NCBI RefSeq assembly: GCF_001417775.1
Contig: NZ_BBZJ01000013.1
Location: 62,001-126,000 of the forward strand
Length of the DNA stretch: 64,000 nucleotides
Origin: Streptomyces sp. TP-A0356
GTDB lineage: Bacteria; Actinomycetota; Actinomycetes; Streptomycetales; Streptomycetaceae
Direction: 5' to 3'
Part shown: in pieces, positions 60,740 to 64,000 of the stretch
How the letters are laid out: each line of letters starts with the position of its first letter
How positions within the stretch are numbered: position 1 is the first letter of the stretch
Notes under the pieces: model-generated
The model's input: the letters and a program-made list of their open reading frames with translations, nothing else
Databases searched by the model: none
Told to the model about the DNA's origin: nothing
Translations under genes and position numbers: made by a program

Positions 60740-61737
60740 CAGTGCCTCCCTAGGACGACGGACGCGTGGCGGCGGCGTACCGGTGCGCGGTGCTCGGCCG
60801 CGGTCGGGCAGGGGCGCCGCACCGGTACGCCGGGCAGCGGGCGCAAGGAGATCAGACCGCGGGCGACTTCCTGTTCGCGCTGCCGCACGTGCACGGGAAC
60901 GTCGAGGAGGCCCCCGGAACGCTCGCGCACCGCACCGGTGGTGATGAAGCAGGGCGCGTCATGCTCCACGTAGTGCGCGAACTCCGCCTCGATCCGCGGG
61001 TTCTGCGCCCCGCGCAGACCGCTGGCGAACCGCGCCGCCTGGCGCATGCCCTCGATGACCGCCATGCCCGGAACGTGGTCCAGCGGGTGGTCGTAGAGGA
61101 CCGGGTGGTCACGGTCGGCACGCAGCAGGAACGTGCCGGGCAGGCCGCCGGCGGCGAGCACGACGTCCCGGCCGCGCACGCGTCCCACCGCATACGCGTC
61201 CAGGGCGGCGGGCAGAGCGGACAGCGCCGGGTCCTGGGAGGAGCGCGCCCGGCCGCGCAGCCGCTCGTAGACCGCCGGGGAGATGCATCGGTAGGCGAAC
61301 GTCCCCGATCCGACCTGCCGGTCGTCCCGGTGGAGCAGCATGGTGCCCTTGATGCCCAGCACGGTGCGCCCCCGCCGGAGCACGTCGCGGCACTCCACGT
61401 CGACGGTCAGCCTGGTCCCGGAATCCGTCGGGGTCAGCTCTCCCCAGTCGACCGCATGGCTGAGTTCGTTCATCACGAAGCTGTGGTCCTGGGGGATGCC
61501 GTAACCGACGTGCCCCACGAGTATTCCGGCCTGCCGCATCGTCTCGCAGACGAGTTGCGGGTCAGACCCTCCGTCGGCGGACGGGCCACAGAAGCGGTGA
61601 CCACCCGGCCAGCGCGCCGGGACGCGGAAGCGGCCTCCCCCTCGTCGTTCGACACCCGTGACGAGCACCTGTCCCTCGTCCCGCCGGTGCACGAGGCCGC
61701 TCAGCACGGCCGTAGCTCTCCCTGCCGATAAGAACAC
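60739..61737 (-). CDS. AfsA/ScbA-family gamma-butyrolactone (autoregulator) synthase
   Basis: Protein of 332 residues with the two AfsA repeats: WPGGHRFCGPSADGGSDPQL followed by VCETMRQAGILVGHVGYGIP (about 43-85), and DHPLDHVPGMAVIEGMRQAA (about 210-230). AfsA joins a beta-keto acyl chain to a glycerol-type C3 unit, the first step to A-factor-like signals. GTG 61737 is chosen: AAGG stands about 9 bases before it, and the in-frame TTG at 61818 is the TTGACA of the promoter itself. Codon 3 is TTA, so translation may depend on the bldA tRNA. It is first in an operon with two reductases and divergent from the receptor gene. Confidence 0.9.
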   Translation of the reverse strand: MFLSAGRATAVLSGLVHRRDEGQVLVTGVERRGGGRFRVPARWPGGHRFCGPSADGGSDPQLVCETMRQAGILVGHVGYGIPQDHSFVMNELSHAVDWGELTPTDSGTRLTVDVECRDVLRRGRTVLGIKGTMLLHRDDRQVGSGTFAYRCISPAVYERLRGRARSSQDPALSALPAALDAYAVGRVRGRDVVLAAGGLPGTFLLRADRDHPVLYDHPLDHVPGMAVIEGMRQAARFASGLRGAQNPRIEAEFAHYVEHDAPCFITTGAVRERSGGLLDVPVHVRQREQEVARGLISLRPLPGVPVRRPCPTAAEHRAPVRRRHASVVLGRH

Positions 61738-61789
61738 TCCATCAGCCTTCCGTCGCACGCTCCCCGCCCTGCGCGGGAAAGCTGGACCC

Positions 61790-61818
61790 AATAAAAACCG
61801 CACGAATGGTTTTGTCAA
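61790..61818 (-). promoter_or_regulatory. Promoter of the AfsA-type operon with an ARE-like palindrome
   Basis: Minus strand: TTGACA (61818-61813), a 17-bp spacer and TTTATT (61795-61790). The inverted repeat AAAACC-N8-GGTTTT (61794-61813) fills the spacer and touches both boxes. This is the size and layout of autoregulator-responsive elements bound by ArpA/ScbR-type receptors. Confidence 0.65.
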
Positions 61819-61894
61819 TGGATTAGCAAATCAGATATAAGACGCATAAGCCGCGCCGGGGTCCTGGATTGATGGCCAATAAGAGACCAGATGG

Positions 61895-61924
61895 TTGGCA
61901 TTGTTTTAACAAGGGCGCTACACT
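61895..61924 (+). promoter_or_regulatory. Promoter of the receptor gene
   Basis: TTGGCA (61895-61900), an 18-bp spacer and TACACT (61919-61924), with TTGTTTTAACAA (61901-61912), nearly palindromic, in the spacer. The GCCAA/TTGGC pair at 61875-61879 and 61895-61899 is a further possible operator. It lies 36 bp before the TTG start. Confidence 0.6.
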
Positions 61925-61959
61925 GCCCGGAACCGACACCTCCCCAAAAGGCAGGCACA

Positions 61960-62574
61960 TTGGCTCGGCAGGAACGCGCTCTGCGCACTCGCCAAAAGCT
62001 CCTGGAGGCCGCCGCCAAGGTCATCAGCGCGCGCGGCTACCGGGCTGCCACGATCGCAGAGATCCTGAAGGCGGCCGATATCACGAAAGGCGCCCTGTAT
62101 TTCCATTTCGACTCCAAGCAGGCGCTCGCGGACGCGATCATCAAGGAACAGACCCTGCCCTACGCCCCGGTGGAACCTCCCTCTCCGCTGCAGCGCCTCA
62201 TCGACATGAGCCTGGAGATAGGGCGGGGCCTGCAGACCGACCCCTTGCTCATGGCGGGCACCCGTATCGCGGTCGACACGCTCTTCGACGAGTCCCCCGT
62301 GACGCCGTTCCAGGACTGGACCGGCGTCGCGGTCTCGCTGCTCACGGAGGCCCGTCGGGCCGGCGAGGTGCTGCCGCACGTCGAGCCCTCGGAGTGCGCC
62401 GAACTCATCATCGCGGCCTACACGGGCGTGCAACTGTTCTCCCAGGCCGCCAGCGGCCGGAAGGACCTCACCGAACGCATCGTGACCCTCTGGAAACACC
62501 TCCTGCCGTCGATCGCCAACCCTGCGGCCATCGCCCACCTGGATTTCGACAAGGTCCCGGCACAGCTCGACTGA
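61960..62574 (+). CDS. Gamma-butyrolactone receptor-type TetR regulator (ArpA/ScbR family)
   Basis: DNA-binding receptor of 204 residues. The N-terminus ARQERALRTRQKLLEAAAKV and the helix-turn-helix ATIAEILKAADITKGALYFH (about 30-49) match the ArpA/ScbR/BarA pattern closely. Trp about 120 (FQDWTGVAVS) sits where ArpA has the Trp needed for ligand binding. Start TTG 61960 is chosen by alignment with ScbR (MAKQDRAIRTRQ) and AAGG 8 bases upstream; an ATG at 61891 lies inside the promoter. It is divergent from the AfsA-type synthase, the usual arrangement of ligand maker and receptor. It probably represses both genes until the signal accumulates. Confidence 0.9.
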   Translation: MARQERALRTRQKLLEAAAKVISARGYRAATIAEILKAADITKGALYFHFDSKQALADAIIKEQTLPYAPVEPPSPLQRLIDMSLEIGRGLQTDPLLMAGTRIAVDTLFDESPVTPFQDWTGVAVSLLTEARRAGEVLPHVEPSECAELIIAAYTGVQLFSQAASGRKDLTERIVTLWKHLLPSIANPAAIAHLDFDKVPAQLD

Positions 62575-62918
62575 CGCGTATCACAGGAGATATTTCCGGA
62601 CACCTCACATAGGTTCTCCGGCTCTCCGGCTCTCCCGCGCTTGAGGTCACACCCTCGCCATTTGCGGAACCATGGCCGCAGAATCCCGCCCGGACCCCGG
62701 AATCTCCGCCCGGGTAAAGCGGCAGGGAAATGAGGCGGCAATGGCGAGCTGCGCAGGGCACTGTTCCGGGACGCCACGCAGCACGGCCCTGGGCTGGAAG
62801 GTATCCCTGGGCACCGTCACCCACGGGGACACCAAGCGCCGCATCATGGCGGCGGGCCCCGACCGCGCCGACGCGATCGGAAACAGGGTGCGGCCCCGTG
62901 GATGGCACTGGGCGCCCG
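62575..62918. other. Gene-free stretch
   Basis: No convincing gene in 344 bp. Directly after the receptor gene lies a small tandem CCGGCTCT repeat (62621-62635). A plus-strand frame from 62672 runs 106 codons but passes into the antisense of the next gene, lacks a ribosome site and resembles nothing known. Confidence 0.4.
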
Positions 62919-63725
62919 TCAGGGACGTGGTGCCTTCTCGCCGTGCACGGCCGTGTATTCGGCTGCGAGCCATGGGCCCAGGTCGTCGATGAGCATCTCG
63001 AGCACTGCTGGATCGGGCGAGGGTGCGCGGCCCATGGACGCGGCGATGCGCATCTGCTCAGCGCGCTCGGGGTAGTAGCGGCCGAAGAGTTCCGCGGACT
63101 TGTCGAGGTCGCTGGTCCAGCCGCCCCATCGGGGCATGATCAGGGTGAATCCTGTGCGGACGATGCGGCGGCCGACAAGGCGACCGAGAGTCTGGCGATC
63201 GGCGTCCGTCGCGACTTCGACGGCCTTGGCACGCCAGCGTGGAAGCACGAGGGCCAGGTCGCCGTTCGTTTCGCGGGCGAGGATGCCCGTGGGGCGGTAT
63301 CGGGGAAGTTGTTCTGCGAGGTCGGGACCGAGCAGCGGGGTGCAAAGGCAGGCGATGAAGAATCCGCCGTCGTGGCGTTCGAGGTCGCTGAGCAGAACGC
63401 GCGTGCTGGTCAGCAGGATCCCGACGCCATCGATCTGGGGGAACGCGTGGTCGAGTCCGGCCTCGATCGCCTTGGCGTCGGCGCGGTCGGCTTCGGTGGG
63501 CTCCTCGTGGAGGGCGAGCTGGAGGTCGAGGTCGGAGACTCCGGGGGTGGCGGTGCCGCGGGGAATGCTCCCGTAGAGGTAGGCGCTGTGCAGGCGCGCA
63601 CTGCCGAACGTCTCGGCGATGTGAGCGCGGGCGGCGTCGACGACCGGAACGAACGCTGCCGGTACTCGTTCCAGGGCGCCTTCACGTGCGATCGTTCCGT
63701 CGCGGTCCAGTCCTCGTCCGTTCAT
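62919..63725 (-). CDS. Nucleotidyltransferase-fold protein (aminoglycoside adenylyltransferase-like)
   Basis: Cytoplasmic protein of 268 residues. The polymerase-beta-type nucleotidyltransferase motif is LYGSIPRGTATPGVSDLDLQ (about 49-68; GSxxRG and the DxD Asp pair), with a third acidic position likely in DGVGILLTS. The C-terminal half is helical with an added region (LPRWRAKAVEVATDADRQTL). It may modify an antibiotic or another small molecule, or be a regulatory NTase; the target is unknown. The ATG at 63725 begins MNGRGLDRDGT; its AAGG is 12 bases away, so the start is not fully certain. Downstream of the receptor gene and convergent with it. Confidence 0.82.
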   Translation of the reverse strand: MNGRGLDRDGTIAREGALERVPAAFVPVVDAARAHIAETFGSARLHSAYLYGSIPRGTATPGVSDLDLQLALHEEPTEADRADAKAIEAGLDHAFPQIDGVGILLTSTRVLLSDLERHDGGFFIACLCTPLLGPDLAEQLPRYRPTGILARETNGDLALVLPRWRAKAVEVATDADRQTLGRLVGRRIVRTGFTLIMPRWGGWTSDLDKSAELFGRYYPERAEQMRIAASMGRAPSPDPAVLEMLIDDLGPWLAAEYTAVHGEKAPRP

Positions 63726-64000
63726 GTGGTTACTGTGCCTTGTGATGCTGAGTGGTGCCGAGCGGATTTCCGAGGCGGTGCAACATTCTTTTCTTCTGCT
63801 CCAGGTCGAAGGCGACCGGCGACGAGGTAACGGCCTCGACGTGTCCGGGGTGCGCGGTGTTCTGTACAGGTCGGGCACGCGGCGAAGTTCGCCGCCACGA
63901 CTGTCCGAGGGAGGACCTGACGGCAGACCTGGCGGTGCTCAGTCGCAACGTGACATGGGCGCTTGAAGACCTGGATGTGTCACCGGACGCAATCGGCGAT
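63726..64000. other. Right window edge, possible start of a plus-strand gene
   Basis: From about 63920 to the edge the plus strand has an open frame reading DLTADLAVLSRNVTWALEDL and DVSPDAIGD. GAGGGAGGA lies at 63908-63916, and GTG 63935 or a CTG nearer to that site could start it. The frame is too short to judge. The rest of this stretch shows no gene and probably holds the promoter of the nucleotidyltransferase gene. Confidence 0.3.

Noticed and set aside
61737-61818. Start of the AfsA-type gene at TTG 61818
   Set aside because: That TTG is part of the TTGACA -35 box, the extra residues are unlike AfsA proteins, and GTG 61737 has a ribosome site.
62672-62992. A 106-codon plus-strand gene after the receptor
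   Set aside because: There is no ribosome site and no recognised family, and its end runs antisense through the nucleotidyltransferase coding region.

Overview
The window is a piece of a Streptomyces (or very close relative) chromosome. The evidence is a GC content above 70 percent, strong GC bias at third codon positions, GTG and TTG starts, several leaderless-looking starts, and a gene set typical of the genus: a MalR-controlled maltose operon, glnE, a GlnA2-type synthetase, an AfsR-like regulator and an AfsA/ArpA-type signalling pair. From memory, the gene order between about 1 and 57 kb resembles a conserved Streptomyces core segment. No tRNA, rRNA, CRISPR array, insertion sequence or prophage was seen.

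Region 1 (1-12.2 kb) is an alpha-glucan utilisation block, mostly on the minus strand: a secreted amylase/pullulanase broken by an 80-bp tandem duplication, a secreted alpha-amylase, alpha-glucosidase, and malEFG for maltose/maltodextrin import, with the divergent LacI-family repressor malR. CTTGC-type boxes lie in front of the amylase genes, malE and malR. No transporter ATPase is present, as expected if the shared MsiK ATPase serves this system.

Region 2 (12.2-30.4 kb) holds a PAP2-like membrane enzyme, glnE, a 14-unit minisatellite, a DUF72 protein, an exported phosphoesterase-MFS-beta-propeller operon, a GlnA2-type glutamine synthetase homologue, a DUF3105-DUF305 pair, an S53 protease, an alpha/beta hydrolase and nadE.

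Region 3 (30.4-45.9 kb) holds two drug-type MFS exporters around an EEP nuclease/phosphatase and a TetR regulator, panB, a DrrAB-like ABC exporter, an AfsR-like regulator of 1100 residues, a frameshifted small gene, an M50 protease-like membrane protein, an NpdG-like F420-dependent NADP reductase, and a sialidase-like protein.

Region 4 (46-58.5 kb) contains map, heme oxygenase, a PhzF-like protein, a remnant of an EfeU/FTR1 iron permease, a lipoprotein, a Prim-Pol protein, an Rsm22-like methyltransferase, a serine hydrolase with a Bcr/CflA-type exporter, two oxidoreductases, a SnoaL-like and a DoxX protein. Short tandem duplications and dispersed repeats are common here.

Region 5 (58.4-64 kb) looks accessory. 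A MazG-like gene lies between 100-bp direct repeats. It is followed by a compact gamma-butyrolactone-type signalling locus: an AfsA-family synthase, an SDR and an NmrA-like reductase in one operon, divergent from an ArpA/ScbR-type receptor. The synthase promoter carries a palindrome between its -35 and -10 boxes, and the synthase has a TTA codon at position 3. A nucleotidyltransferase gene closes the window.
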